From Elgaria multicarinata webbii (taxonomy: Eukaryota > Chordata > Lepidosauria > Squamata > Anguidae), in assembly GCF_023053635.1 (NCBI RefSeq), contig NC_086179.1, positions 2,122,001 to 2,186,000 of the forward strand: a stretch of DNA of 64,000 bases, read 5' to 3'. Positions 44,901-55,309 of the stretch are shown here, piece by piece. Every line of letters begins with the position of its first letter. Position 1 is the stretch's first letter. The position numbers and the translations under genes were made by a program. The notes beneath the pieces are model-generated. The model did not search any database. It worked only from the letters and a program-made list of their open reading frames with translations, and was not told where the DNA came from.

Positions 44901-46118
44901 AATTTATGCTTATTTTTATTTTGCCAATAATCTTTCTCCATTTTCTTAATCTCTTCCTCCAATTGTTCTTGCTCTGCTACTTGTTGTCTTCTCAAATTAC
45001 ACATTTCTCTAATAAATATCCCTCTCGATACTGCCTTCATGGTATCCCAAACTACTGCCCTTGATGTTCCTCCTTTCTCATTAATTTCCCAAGCCTCCGT
45101 CAATTCACTTTGTATTTTTTCTACCACTTTATTATATTTTAAAAGTTTTGTGTTTAATTTCCACCTAAACGCTTCCTTGTAATTTTTTTTAACTGTAAAT
45201 TCTAAATTTAACATTGCATGGTCCGTTACCTTTATTACTCCCATTTCCATTTTACACACCTTACTTGCAAACTCTTTTGAAATCAATATATAATCTATTC
45301 TAGAATATGTCTGATGAACTGGGGAGTAAAAAGAAAATCCCGGATTCACGCCATTCAGTAAACGCCAACAATCCACATAGTCTTTTTCTCTTACTAATTT
45401 ATTCAATATAGTAATGTTATTTCTTTTTTCCACATTTGTGGGGTTTGATCTGTCCACTCTATTGTCCATTACCATATTAAAATCCCCTGCCAAAATTAAA
45501 TATCCTTCCCTAAACTCCTCTATTTCACTAAATAATTTCATAAAAAACTCTCTATGTTTCTCATTAGGAGCATAAACATTTACTAATGTATATTGTTCAC
45601 TTTCTATTTGCCCCTTTATCATAAGATATCTACCATTATCATCCTTTTTAACAGTTTTCAGTATAAATCCACTTTTTTTTGAAATCAAAATTGCTACTCA
45701 ATTTTGTGAAGGATCGTGTCTAGCCGCCGGAACCAAATAACAAATAGACACGGGGTAAGATCAAAGCCTTGGCTTTATTTCCGCAGTGAAAAGACTGCCT
45801 GCTTCAAATTTAGGAGCAGCAGCAGCCCTGAATGCTTCTCATACTGTGTGGCAAACAAGTTACATCATATTTGGTCATACAGTGTCATGCTTGGGTATAT
45901 TTCCACAAGAAACTCATAGACAACATTGCAGCCACTGCCCTTAGCAGAAACTCATTGTGTATTGTCCGTTGATTGAGCAAGCTAGGCCTTTCAAGATAAC
46001 ACGCTTACCTCTTGACCCCAGCAGTGTATGTGGTCTCTTCGCTTAGGCTGCAGGTTTGCCTTACCGCTTGTCTTGTGATAGAGAACAGCTAACTATTAGT
46101 TAACTATTATTTATATCA
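41907..46118 (-). repeat. ERV 5' LTR, split by an L1
   Basis: LTR parts 41907-41954 and 45710-46118; the 12-bp AGGATCGTGTCT is present on both sides of the L1 as its target duplication. Confidence 0.88.
41955..45709 (-). mobile_element. L1 LINE, 5' truncated, inserted in the ERV LTR
   Basis: 3.76 kb with a 3' A tail (T run at 41953-41961) and the 12-bp target duplication AGGATCGTGTCT. It starts inside the ORF2 endonuclease domain. ORF2 is in two frames: 45688-43829 (endonuclease part with LVNVYAPN, GDFNMV, RIDYIL; reverse transcriptase with GKSPGVDGLGPEYYK and GCPLSPVLF) and 43827-42061 (FADDTLL, then the C-terminal CWRGCG...HMWWEC). The only break is a length change in the A run at about 43830-43838, directly before the catalytic FADD. 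It is the best preserved of the three L1 copies but lacks ORF1 and the 5' UTR. Confidence 0.95.
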
Positions 46119-46605
46119 CATTCTGCTTTGAACCACCTGGGGAGCTTTGGCTATTGCATGAGTTAAAAAAGTAACGAATGAATGTAATGTTTATAATAAA
46201 CAAAATTTGCAACATATAGGAAAAAAATCCAGCCTGCAAAACTAGAACAGTCATTTTTGTGCCACAGTGACTGGTTATGAGAGGTTGCCGACGTCAGGAT
46301 CTCCTACCAGAAAGACAATCTCTCTCTCTCTCTTTCTCCAGCCCAGGCATAACACAGGATGTCAGCATCCTCTCAGAGCTATTTTGCACAGGGCTGTTAA
46401 TCCTTTGGATCTGCTTTTGGTTTCACTGCAGAATTGAGATCATGCATGGTTGAGCTTTTTTATCTGGCTGAGGTTTTATGTTGTATTTTATATTATGGTT
46501 TTATACTGTTGTTTTATACTTTGAATGTTTTTTAATTTTTGTGAACTGCCCAGAGAGCTTCGGCTATTGGGCAGTATAGAAATGTAATAAATAAATAAAT
46601 AAACG
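46119..46605 (+). mobile_element. L2-type tails flanking the ERV
   Basis: 46119-46195 continues a tail (ctttgaaccacctggggagc), the target into which the ERV inserted; 46450-46605 is a second, cleaner 3' UTR and tail (tgaactgcccagagagcttc to (aaat)n). Confidence 0.7.
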
Positions 46606-46970
46606 AGGGGGATTTTCTTTCCTGCTTTTCCTCTACATAACCTCTAGGTGGCACTGTGATATAATGAAATAGCACAAATATATAAGGGGGAAAGTAGTTT
46701 CTTTCAGTTCCATAATTAAATTCTCTAATAAAACCTAACCAAAAGTGCTCCTTAGACATAACACTAAAGAACCTGTAAACAACTATGAGTAGGGATATCA
46801 AGAACACAATAAGTGCCTTGCATAAAAAAAAAAAAAACCCTTAGAAAGTGCTAGGTCTTAGGATCGTCTAATGCCTAAGTGGAGCACCAACTCCTCATTC
46901 GTGCTACCCTGACTCATTAAAATGTATGTCAGTACTGAGAAAGCAAAGCCACAAGCCCAGATATACCTGC
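46606..46970. other. Intergenic, nothing recognised
   Basis: Contains an A run near 46825-46838. No gene. Confidence 0.35.
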
Positions 46971-47421
46971 TCTGTATGTAGGTTGGTTCTTGCAAGTGAA
47001 GTGCATGATGGGATTGGAATGATGTATGTGCCTGAATGTGCTGTAATGCTGAAACTGCTTAATTGGAAGGAAATGCTTAATTGGAATTTCTAACTGTCAA
47101 GACGTTTTGATGTAGTTTAAGACAAATAAGCTAGCTTGATTAGGACGACTGACCAGCCAGGTCAATCTGATATTGCTAGAAGAGTTATGGGCCATTTGTC
47201 GATAAGGTATAATGAAGAAGTTTTCTTAGATCTGTCTTTGTTTTGGTTCAGAATTTTGCCAACTGCTAATTGATTAAGATGCTAATGTGTATGAATATAC
47301 CTGCTTTTCACACTGCCAGGGAAGACGTTCTTTGTCTGTCTGTACGACTCTCTCCATACAGCTGTATTATGCTCAATAAAACGAACTTGCCTTACAACCA
47401 AAGTGGATTTTTGCTCTTGAC
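46971..47421 (+). mobile_element. LTR-like segment, probable solo LTR
   Basis: Near the right end, tgctcaataaaacgaacttg is a polyadenylation signal followed about 40 bases later by ttgaca, a CA end. It lies exactly where duplication block 2 begins. The left boundary (tgtatgtagg) is uncertain and no clean target duplication was found. Confidence 0.4.
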
Positions 47422-47434
47422 AGAATCTTCTGCC

Positions 47435-49250
47435 TGGAATAGTATTCCACTCTCTAATCTAGTTGCAGAAAACTATCAAAAGTTTCTCCTGGTGAGATTA
47501 TACACATTTCATTTAAAATGACTATTTCTTGCCCTCTCATGTGGTTAAATTACATTCACACATGTGGCCTCCATCAGAGGAAGGAAGGAAGGAAGGAAGG
47601 AAGACTTCCTGACAGAAGGCTTCTAGGAGTAAGGAAAAAGACAGGAGTAGTAGTGAGGAAATTAAAGAGGGTGACAAGCGGAAGAAGCCGTCATTGGTGA
47701 ATGAGGCAGGGTGATGTTGCTCTAAAAGTTTCATCTGTCAATCTCATGCCTAAAATACTTTAAGAGGCATTTTCCAAAATCCAACTTAACAGCTCTGTGA
47801 CAGCCAATCCCAACTCTCTGTACCTGATTATGCCTCAGACCTGGGGGAAATAGCTGTGGGTCGGCTGTTCTGCCTCCACCAGCAATTAAGGCTCCACCCT
47901 AATTAAGGGACAGCATCCATTGCGTTTGGTTCCATCACACCTACTGGGAAGGGCTCACCTGGGAGCTCTTCTCCCCCTCAGAGAATCCACCTCCCTATCT
48001 CACCACCCTGTGGGTTTCCAGAGCAGGATAATCTCCAAGACCCACTTGCTAAGTTATATTTTCTCCTCTCCAAGCACCATCTGCCACACCCAACACAGGT
48101 AACCGAGAGACTTGCTCATGGTGGCCACAAGTCTTGCCGTGAGACTGAGATCCTCCAGCCCTTCTCATGGTGTCACATTTGGAGGCTAGATGGATTCGCC
48201 ACCCTACAGGCTTCAGCCCCTGAACGGACTCCCCGTCTGCTTGCATTCCGGACCCAAACTTTTGGGGCGTTTGGGGGGCTGCATAACTTTCCTTCCAGAT
48301 AGAGGCAGAGTTCGAGGTCCCCCTTTCCTGGCGTGAAGAGAAGAAATCCAGCCATGAACATGGCCAGCCATCGGTGTCTAGGATAGCAAGGGAAGGTGAG
48401 TAGCTTCGTGGTTTGTTGTGTGCCACAGTTGAAAGGACTAGAAACATCTTTTGATTCTTTGATGGAGGACATTGCAAGGAGAGGTCTACCCATGTATGCT
48501 TGAAACTGAAGTGGGGAGGTCAGTAGGAGAGGGAGCCCAGCTCAGTGGTGCCTGCCTCCCAGGGAAGCTTTTATCTGTCAATCGCTCTCATCAGGAGGAG
48601 GAAACCAGCTTAAGAGAGAGTAGAACCAAGAGTTGACAAAGGAGTTAAAGGAAGCAAGAAGCAAAATCTCGAATCTGAAGAGAAGCTTTCTAAGCAATCC
48701 TCTGCATTCTTATTCAAGACAAATATACTACTGCCCTAAATACACATTTATTGTGCCACCACACTTGAACAACTGGGCATGTTTAGCCTGGAGAAGAGAA
48801 GATTGAGGGGAGACATGATAGCAGTCTTCAAATACTTAAAAAGGTTGTCACACAGAGGAGGGCCAGGATCTCTTCTCGATCCTCCCAGAGTGCAGGACAC
48901 GGAATAACAGGCTCAAGTTAAAGGAAGCCAGATTCCGGCTGGACATCAGGAAAAACTTCCTGACTGTTAGAGCAGTACAACAATGGAACCAGTTACCTAG
49001 GGAGGTTGTGGGCTCTCCCACACTAGAGGCCTTCAAGAGGCAGCTGGACAGCCATCTGTCAGGGATGCTTTAGGGTAGATTCCTGCATTGAGCAAGGGGT
49101 TGGACTCAATGGCCTTGTAGGCCCCTTCCAACTCTGCTATTCTATGATTCTATGATTCTATGAACTACTGTGTAGACTTCTGGTCACCGCACTTTAAAAA
49201 AAGACAATATAGAGCTGCAAAAGGGGTGGAAGGAGACAACCAAAATGATC
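47435..49250. repeat. Segmental duplication, block 2
   Basis: Second copy of 26515-27975. It is interrupted at 48781-49163 by a CR1 that block 1 lacks, after which homology resumes (actgtgtagacttctggtca, gacaatatagagctgcaaa). Confidence 0.92.
48781..49163 (+). mobile_element. CR1 LINE 3' end inserted in block 2
   Basis: Starts aactgggcatgtttagcctg and ends in three octamers (ttctatgattctatgattct). The matching point in block 1 (about 27896) is uninterrupted. Confidence 0.92.
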
Positions 49251-49385
49251 AAGGAACTGGAGCAACTCCACTGTGCAGAAAAGTTACAACGTCTGGAGCT
49301 GTATAGTTCAGAGAAAGAGTGAGTAAGGGGAGACATGATAGAGATGCATAAGCTTATGCCTGGTGTGTAGAGAGTAGACAAGGAA

Positions 49386-49428
<43 letters not shown>

Positions 49429-49795
49429 TACTAGAACCTGGAGCTCATTGGTGGGAGATTCAGGAAAGATAAAAAGAAGTACGTCTTCTCACAGCACATG
49501 GAATTCACTACCACAGTCCATAGTGTTGGCCACTAAATCGGGAAGGCTTCAAAAGGGGGTTGGATAAATTCCTGGAGAAGAAGGCTATTGATGGCTATTA
49601 ATCGGGATGGCAAAGTGCTACTTCCAGTATCAGAGGCAGTGAGCCTATACACCAGTTGCTGGGGAAGATGGGTGGGAGGGTGCTGTTGCACCTGTGCCTT
49701 TCTTGTGGGGTCCTGGTCAACAGCCACTGTGTGAACAGAGTACTGGACTAGATGGACCCCTGGTCTGATCCAGCAGGGCTCGTCTGATGTTCTTA
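49164..49795 (+). mobile_element. Older CR1-like LINE, ORF2 end and 3' UTR
   Basis: Degraded coding sequence (VDFWSPHFKK; tacaacgtctggagctgtat), then 3' UTR words aagggggttggataaattcc, gctgttgcacctgtgccttt and tggactagatggacccctgg. This is the full context for the 3' ends at 2745, 5890 and 6595. A (CT)n run lies at 49388-49424. Confidence 0.75.
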
Positions 49796-50060
49796 CATTC
49801 TCATCTGGAGGGCACTGGGGAAAGGTTGGTCTAATGAGGTGATCTGGATGACATTCTCTCTGAAGTCTCTGAAGACTTGTAGGCTATTTTGGAGGCAGTC
49901 TGCTCTACAAGGTACACCTTTGGTCTGATCCAGCAAGGCTCTTCTGTTTTCCATTCATTTGGTGATTCCCTGAAGTCGCCCTATGAAATAGGGATCTCAG
50001 TGGCACCTCCCTGCCCCATTGATCCAAAGCCTCTGGAGACATTGAAGGAAAGGGTTAAAC
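49796..50060. other. Short intergenic segment
   Basis: Only a second ggtctgatccagcaaggctc scrap of the same LINE near 49922. Confidence 0.4.
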
Positions 50061-50394
50061 TAGGGTGACCCTATGGAAAGGAGGACAGGGCTCCTGTATC
50101 TTTAACTGTTGTATAGAAAGGGGAATTTCAGCAGGTGTCATTTGTATGCATACAGCACCTGGTGAAACTCCCTCTTCATCACAATAATTAAAGCTGTAGG
50201 AGCCCCTCTGGATATACTACAGTGACCAGCTACAAAAGAGGGCAGGGCTCCTGCAGCTTTAACTGCTGTGATGAAGGTGCTGCATGCATACACCAGGCTT
50301 TAATAAATATTTAATGACACCTGCTGAAATTCCCTTTTCAATACAACTGTTAAAGATATAGGCACCTTGTCCTCCTTTCCATAGGGTCACTGTA
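50061..50394. mobile_element. TAGGGTGACC-family MITE
   Basis: 334 bp, tagggtgaccctatggaaag to ccatagggtcactgta, flanked by the 7-bp repeat GTTAAAC (50054-50060 and 50395-50401). The best preserved small copy. Confidence 0.9.
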
Positions 50395-50469
50395 GTTAAA
50401 CTTCCTCTCCTCACAGTAAGGTTCTGGTTCAGTTTTCTCTCCCTGCCCCAACTCTCCCTGGTGGCACCT

Positions 50470-50560
50470 ATTCTTGTTTTAAAAACAAATTCATTTTATT
50501 TGTTTAGTACATTATAATCTGCCCAATAACTAACGTTCCTTGAGGGGATTACAGTCCATG
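50470..50560 (-). mobile_element. L2-type tail, diverged
   Basis: attataatctgcccaataac and gttccttgaggggattacag are a decayed reverse tail. Confidence 0.45.
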
Positions 50561-50780
50561 ACACAAATGCAATGACAAATCGCATGCAATGTAGTTTGGC
50601 CCTTATTATTCCTTGGGCTGCTCCTGCAAATCGCAGAGGAGGGCGCTACTGGCCTGTTCCCTGTTGGTGGGTAGAGCTGCAGTTGTGTACTCAGCAGAGG
50701 TCAGGTGACACCAGGCCCAATAAGATCCAGCCTGGTCCTATAAAGCCTCTAGCTCTAGCCTCACTTTTCAGCCTGCACCT
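50561..50780 (+). promoter_or_regulatory. Presumed promoter region of OR gene 3
   Basis: Homologous to the OR2 flank: ggcctgttccctgttggt, then cctggtcctataaagcctct with TATAAAG at 50739-50745. The TATA-like box is about 300 bp from the start codon. Inferred from conservation and position. Confidence 0.4.
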
Positions 50781-50987
50781 GTGCCAAAGATCCTTGCCAA
50801 TCTCCTATGCCGGAAACACACCATATCTTACAATCAGTGCCTGGCCCAAATAGTCTTTGCTGGATGTGAGCCTGCCCTGCTGGCTGTCATGGCCTACGAC
50901 CACTATGCTGCCATTTGCCGGCCTCTGTATTACTCCTGCCTCATGAGTAACAGGGTGCGCATGGCCAGCCGGGTCAGGAAGTTCTAA
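50781..50987 (+). pseudogene. Olfactory receptor fragment
   Basis: About 60 codons matching residues 80-147 of OR genes 2/3: PKILANLLCRKHTISYNQCL, then AGCEPALLAVMAYDHYAAIC and RPLYYSCLMSNRVRM. A short in-frame deletion removes TFFLIGF-region residues, and the DRY motif reads DHY. The rest of the receptor is absent. It lies between the presumed promoter and the coding exon of OR gene 3, so it may be transcribed as 5' UTR or intron. Confidence 0.9.
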
Positions 50988-51046
50988 AAAGGCCCCTGAA
51001 GGCCTTTGGCTTTCCTCACATGCCACCTCTCTTTCCTTGCAGACAC

Positions 51047-51982
51047 ATGGATGGAAAGAACGAAACACAGCTTAGAGAGTTTATCTTCTTGGGCTTCTCC
51101 AGCCTCTCAAGCGGCCATGCCTACCTCTTCTTGATTTTCCTCGCTGCCTACGTGGCCACCATGATGGGCAACCTCATGCTATTAATCCTGGTCCTAATGG
51201 ATTCCCGTCTCCACAGCCCTATGTATTTGTTCCTCAGCCACCTGTCCTGCTTGGATATTTGTGTTTCTTCCGTTGTCGTGCCCAGGATCCTGGCCAACCT
51301 CCTACGCCAGAAACACACCATCTCTTACAACCAGTGCCTGGCCCAGACATTCTTCCTGATCGGGTTTGCTGGGTGTGAGCCTGCCCTGCTGGCTGTCATG
51401 GCCTACGACCGCTATGCTGCCATTTGCCGGCCTCTGTACTACTCCCACCTCATGAGTAACAGGGTGTGCATCCAGCTCGCTGTGGCCACTTGGGTCTGGG
51501 GCTTCCTAGATGCAGCTGTCCATGTCACTCTGGCGTCCACATTGTCCTTCTGTGGAGTCAACCAGATTCCCCACATATTTTGTGACATCCCCCCACTCTT
51601 GAAAATCACCTGCAGTGATACACGTGTCAACGAACTGGCCAATCACATCACAAGCATCTTTGTGGGGCTCGGTCCCTTCCTCTTCATCATCCTGTCATAT
51701 TTCTACATCCTGGACTCCATTCTGCGGATTCGCTCCAATACCAGCCGACACAAAGCTTTCTCCACCTGTGCCTCCCACATCACTGTGGTCACCCTCTGTG
51801 TTGGAAATGGATTCCTGAACTACAACAGACCAAGTACTGGCTACTCTCTGGAGACAGACACCTTCATCGCCACAATGTTTTGCATAGTCACCCCTATGCT
51901 CAACCCCCTCATCTACAGCCTCCGCAACCAGGAGGTGAAGGCAGCTCTGAGGAAGGTTCTCCACTGTCAGAGGGCCGTTTAA
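51047..51982 (+). CDS. Olfactory receptor, class II (OR gene 3)
   Basis: Intact 311-residue odorant receptor, paralogue of OR gene 2. Start MDGKNETQ follows an acceptor (ctctctttccttgcag, ending 51042) conserved with OR2. Motifs: MGNLMLLILVLMDSRLHSPM, MAYDRYAAIC from residue 118, FCDIPPLLKITCSD, KAFSTCASHITVV and TPMLNPLIYSLRNQEV. Compared with OR2 about 30 residues differ, many in helices 3-6 and extracellular loop 2 (R/Q, A/T, G/R near PHIFCD), where odorant-contacting residues tend to lie. Helix 2 reads MYLFL against MYFFL in OR2 and OR1. Homology continues through the 3' flank to about 52150. Confidence 0.96.
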   Translation: MDGKNETQLREFIFLGFSSLSSGHAYLFLIFLAAYVATMMGNLMLLILVLMDSRLHSPMYLFLSHLSCLDICVSSVVVPRILANLLRQKHTISYNQCLAQTFFLIGFAGCEPALLAVMAYDRYAAICRPLYYSHLMSNRVCIQLAVATWVWGFLDAAVHVTLASTLSFCGVNQIPHIFCDIPPLLKITCSDTRVNELANHITSIFVGLGPFLFIILSYFYILDSILRIRSNTSRHKAFSTCASHITVVTLCVGNGFLNYNRPSTGYSLETDTFIATMFCIVTPMLNPLIYSLRNQEVKAALRKVLHCQRAV

Positions 51983-52149
51983 GTGTTATTTTTGATGGTA
52001 TATTCCATCACTGGCGTATGCGCATTGAGTTGATGCGTGGGAGTTCCTGAGGGAGGAGTTAGTAAAGGCACAGTCTCAAATAATCCCAATGAGAGTAAAA
52101 AACAAAAATAAAGAAGTCTTCCAAAAAAAGCTGATATGGCTACATAAAA
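51983..52149. other. OR3 3' flank
   Basis: Homologous to 33267-33400 (gagttgatgcgtgggagttc; gaggagttagtaaaggcaca), marking the right end of the duplicated unit. Confidence 0.7.
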
Positions 52150-52357
52150 GGAACTGGTTCCGTTGTCATAGAGCAGTACGACAATGGAACCAGTTACCTA
52201 GGGAGGCTGTGGGCTCTCCCACACTTGAGGCCTTCAAGAGGCAGCTGGACAACCATCTGCCAGGGATGCTTTAGGGTGGATTCCTGCATTGAGCAGGGGG
52301 TTGGACTTGATGGCCTTGGAGGCCCCTTCCAACTCTGCTATTCTATGATTCTATGAA
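52150..52357 (+). mobile_element. CR1 LINE 3' end
   Basis: gcagtacgacaatggaacca to ttctatgattctatga. Confidence 0.9.
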
Positions 52358-53019
52358 ATTAAAAGAAAAAGGCCTCGTCAAGTAGCCCTGACTTGTAGGG
52401 AAGGTATTACGAAAGCAAAAGCTCAGAATGTTCAGATGCTAAGTGTAATGGAATAGGGCTTTTACATCTATATTCAAACCAAGGGAGAGAAGATGGCAGG
52501 CTCAGAGCTCAATAAGGATGTGAAAAGTTAACTGTTGTCAAAGCGCAGGCAGAAATGCTCAGCTCCTCTTTGGCCTCCATCTTCTTCCAAAAGGGAGACT
52601 GTATCTTCAGAAAAGTAGCATAATGTATGAGGGTTCAGGATTGAAGTCAAGTTTGATAAGGCATTTGTTAAGAAATGAATTCAGGTCTTCAGGGCCAGAT
52701 GTCACTATCCCAGGGTTCTTAAGGATCTTTCTGGTGTATTCGCAGAACCTTTGTCTATCATCTTTGAAAATTTTGAAAACAGACGAGGTGCCATGAGACA
52801 AGAGACAAGCAAATGTTGCCCAATCTTCTGATGATGGACAAAATATTTACATTGAAAACACAGACCTAGCAGTCTAACTTCAATACTGAGGATCTAGGAC
52901 AGATGATGAAGGAATCATTTGTAAGCATTTTGATAACAATTCTGTGCCTAGTTATGAGCAGGCATGGATTGGTCAAGAATAAATCCTGCCAGAATAATCC
53001 CATATCTTTGATCAGGTTC
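52358..53019. other. Intergenic, nothing recognised
   Basis: Degraded LINE-like words at the right end (ggattggtcaagaataaatc) hint at an old CR1, but nothing is firm. Confidence 0.35.
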
Positions 53020-53985
53020 ATAGAATCATAGAATCACAGAATAGCAGAGTTGGAAGGGGCCTACAAGGCCATCGAGTCCAACTCCCTGCTCAATGCAGGA
53101 ATCCACCCTAAAGCATCCCTGACAGATGGTTGTCCAGCTGCCTCTTGAAGGCCTCTAGTGTGGGAGAGCCCACTACCTCCCTAGGTCACTGGTTCCATTG
53201 TCGTACTGCTCTAACAGTCAGGGAGTTTTTCCTGATGTCCAGCCGGAATCTGGCTTCCTTTAACTTGAGCCTGTTATTCCGTGTCCTGCACTCTGTGAGG
53301 ATTGAGAAGAGATCCTGGCCCTCCTCTGTGTGACAACCTTTTCAGTATTTGAAGAGTGCTATCATGTCTCCCCTCAATCTTCTCTTCTCCAGGCTAAACA
53401 CGCCCAGTTCTTTCAGTCTCTCTTCACAGGGCTTTGTTTCCAGACCCCTGATCATCCTGGTTGCCCTCCTCTGAACACGCTCCAGCTTGTCTGCGTCCTT
53501 CTTGAATTGTGGACCCCAGAACTGGACGCAATACTCTAGATGAGGCCTAACCAGGGCCGAATAGAGAGGAACCAGGACCTCACATGATTCGGAAGCTAGA
53601 CTTCTATTAATGCAGCCCAAAATAGCATTGGCCTTTCTTGCAGCCATATCGCACTGTTGGCTCCTATTCAGCTTGCGATCTACAACAATTCCAAGATCCT
53701 TCTCATTTGTAGTGTTACTGAGCCAAGTATCCCCCATCTTGTAACTGTGCCTTTGGTTTCTATTTCCCAAATGTAGAACTTGGCATTTATCCCTATTAAA
53801 TTTCATCCTGTTGTTTTCAGCCCAGCACTCCAGCCTATCAAGATCACTTTGAAGTTTGTTTCTGTCTTCCAGGGTATTAGCTATCCCACCCAATTTTGTG
53901 TCATCTGCAAATTTGATCAGCGTTCCCTGCACCTCCTCGTCCAAATCATTAATAAAAATGTTGAAGAGCACTGGGCCCAGGACTG
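53020..53985 (-). mobile_element. CR1 LINE, ORF2 C-terminal third and 3' end
   Basis: Reverse octamers at 53020-53045, 3' UTR, then a 209-residue open frame (53971-53342) with [20 protein letters not shown], the catalytic FADDTKLGG, and [24 protein letters not shown] follows [14 protein letters not shown]. Confidence 0.94.
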
Positions 53986-54039
53986 AGTTTAGTGTTATGA
54001 GTTTAGTGGATTATAGGAATGATACAGACATGATTTAAC

Positions 54040-54245
54040 TTGATTTCCTGACTGTTAGAGCAGTGCGACAGTGGAATCAGCTACCTAGGGAGGTTGTGGG
54101 CTCTCCCACACTAGAGGCATTCAAGAGGCAGCTGGACAACCATCTGTCAGGGATGCTTTAGGGTGGATTCCTGCATTGAGCAGGGGGTTGGACTCGATGG
54201 CCTTGTAGGCCCCTTCCAACTCTGCTATTCTATGATTCTATGATT
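54040..54245 (+). mobile_element. CR1 LINE 3' end
   Basis: tgactgttagagcagtgcga to the tail ttctatgattctatga. Confidence 0.9.
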
Positions 54246-54800
54246 TCAGCAAAGCCCTTGCTGAGGTCCCACATAATATTATCAACCGGGGGGGATCCGC
54301 ACGTCGCTCCCAGAGCGCTTCTATGCGGTCCCAGTGCACCCGAAAACTATAGTGTGACTTCCCTGTAAAAGAAACGAAGAGCTGTCCATGCTGCCGCCGC
54401 AGCCGCCGCAGAGGAGAGCTCGGCAAAAGAAGGTGGGTTGGAGAGCTTCTTCCGCTTTTCACCCCGCCTTCTTTTGCCGAGCTCTCCTCGCCGGCAGTAT
54501 GGACGGCTCTTCGTCGTTTCTTTTACAGGGAAGTCACACTATAGTTTTCGGGATGCACTGGGACCGCATAGAAGCGCTCTGGGAGCGACGTGCGGATCCC
54601 CCCCTGATTAAGTGTGGACTAGATGATCGTACTGTCAGGTACATTCAGAGCTGGTTGGAAAAGCATACTCAGAAAGCGCTCATCAATGGTTCCTCATTCA
54701 GTTAGAGGGAGGTTTTGAGTCGAATGCTACAGGGCTTGGTCCTGGGCCTGGCATAGGACAACATTTTTATCAATGATTTTGTTCTGACTTTATACTGTTA
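54246..54800 (+). mobile_element. Older CR1 LINE fragment with nested foldback
   Basis: FSKALAEVPHNI before and GLDDRTVRYIQSWLEKHTQK, ALINGSSFS, NIFINDF after the foldback are consecutive parts of a CR1 reverse transcriptase. Confidence 0.75.
54288..54604. mobile_element. Near-perfect foldback element, 317 bp
   Basis: Arms 54288-54437 and 54464-54604 are over 95% inverse copies by eye, with a 26-nt centre. Ends gggggggatccgcacgtcgc and its inverse. It splits the CR1 reading across 54246-54800. No coding capacity. Confidence 0.92.
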
Positions 54801-54889
54801 GTTTTACCCTACCCAGTGCCTGTTTACCCTACCCTGTGCCTGTTTGCATTCTCTTCCCCTCCTTATTGTTTTATTATGATTTTATTAGA

Positions 54890-54973
54890 ATGTAAGCCTA
54901 TGCGGCAGGGTCTTGCTATTTACTGTTTTACTCTGTACAGCACCATGTACATTGATGATGCTATATAAATAAA

Positions 54974-55004
<31 letters not shown>

Positions 55005-55012
55005 TAATGACT
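54890..55012 (+). mobile_element. L2-type LINE 3' tail
   Basis: gtacagcaccatgtacattg, then tgctatataaataaataaat and (AAT)n; the forward form of the tail near 7800. Confidence 0.7.
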
Positions 55013-55309
55013 TAGATAAAAGGATGGTGGGGGATTGTTATTAAATTTTGGGGATGTTACAAAACTGGGAGGTAGCGAATACCTTGGAACACAGGAACAA
55101 AATTCAAAATGACCCCAAATCCTTGTCCTCAGAGGACAAAGCTGCTGAGTTAACAGATCTGGGGGAGGGCTCAGTAACAGAAGCATTTCATGAGATTCTC
55201 ATTCCTTAGGATCTAGTTCTCCAACGAGGCCCAGGGACCATCTCCCGTGTGTCCAGAGAAATTCACAGTGCACACACGAAAAAATGTTTGTTTGCATTAA
55301 TAGAACCAT

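Larger units (their letters stand above)
38414..46118 (-). mobile_element. Endogenous retrovirus, incomplete, with nested elements
   Basis: LTRs at 38414-38850 and 41907-46118 (the latter split by an L1) flank only about 3 kb of internal sequence, well short of a full retroviral genome, so it is a broken fossil with large parts missing. Flanks share CATT (38410-38413 and 46119-46122) as a 4-bp target duplication. A tRNA-Arg type primer-binding site and a polypurine tract give the - orientation. LTRs differ at roughly 5% of positions by eye plus a small indel, so it is older than the copia element. Confidence 0.85.
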
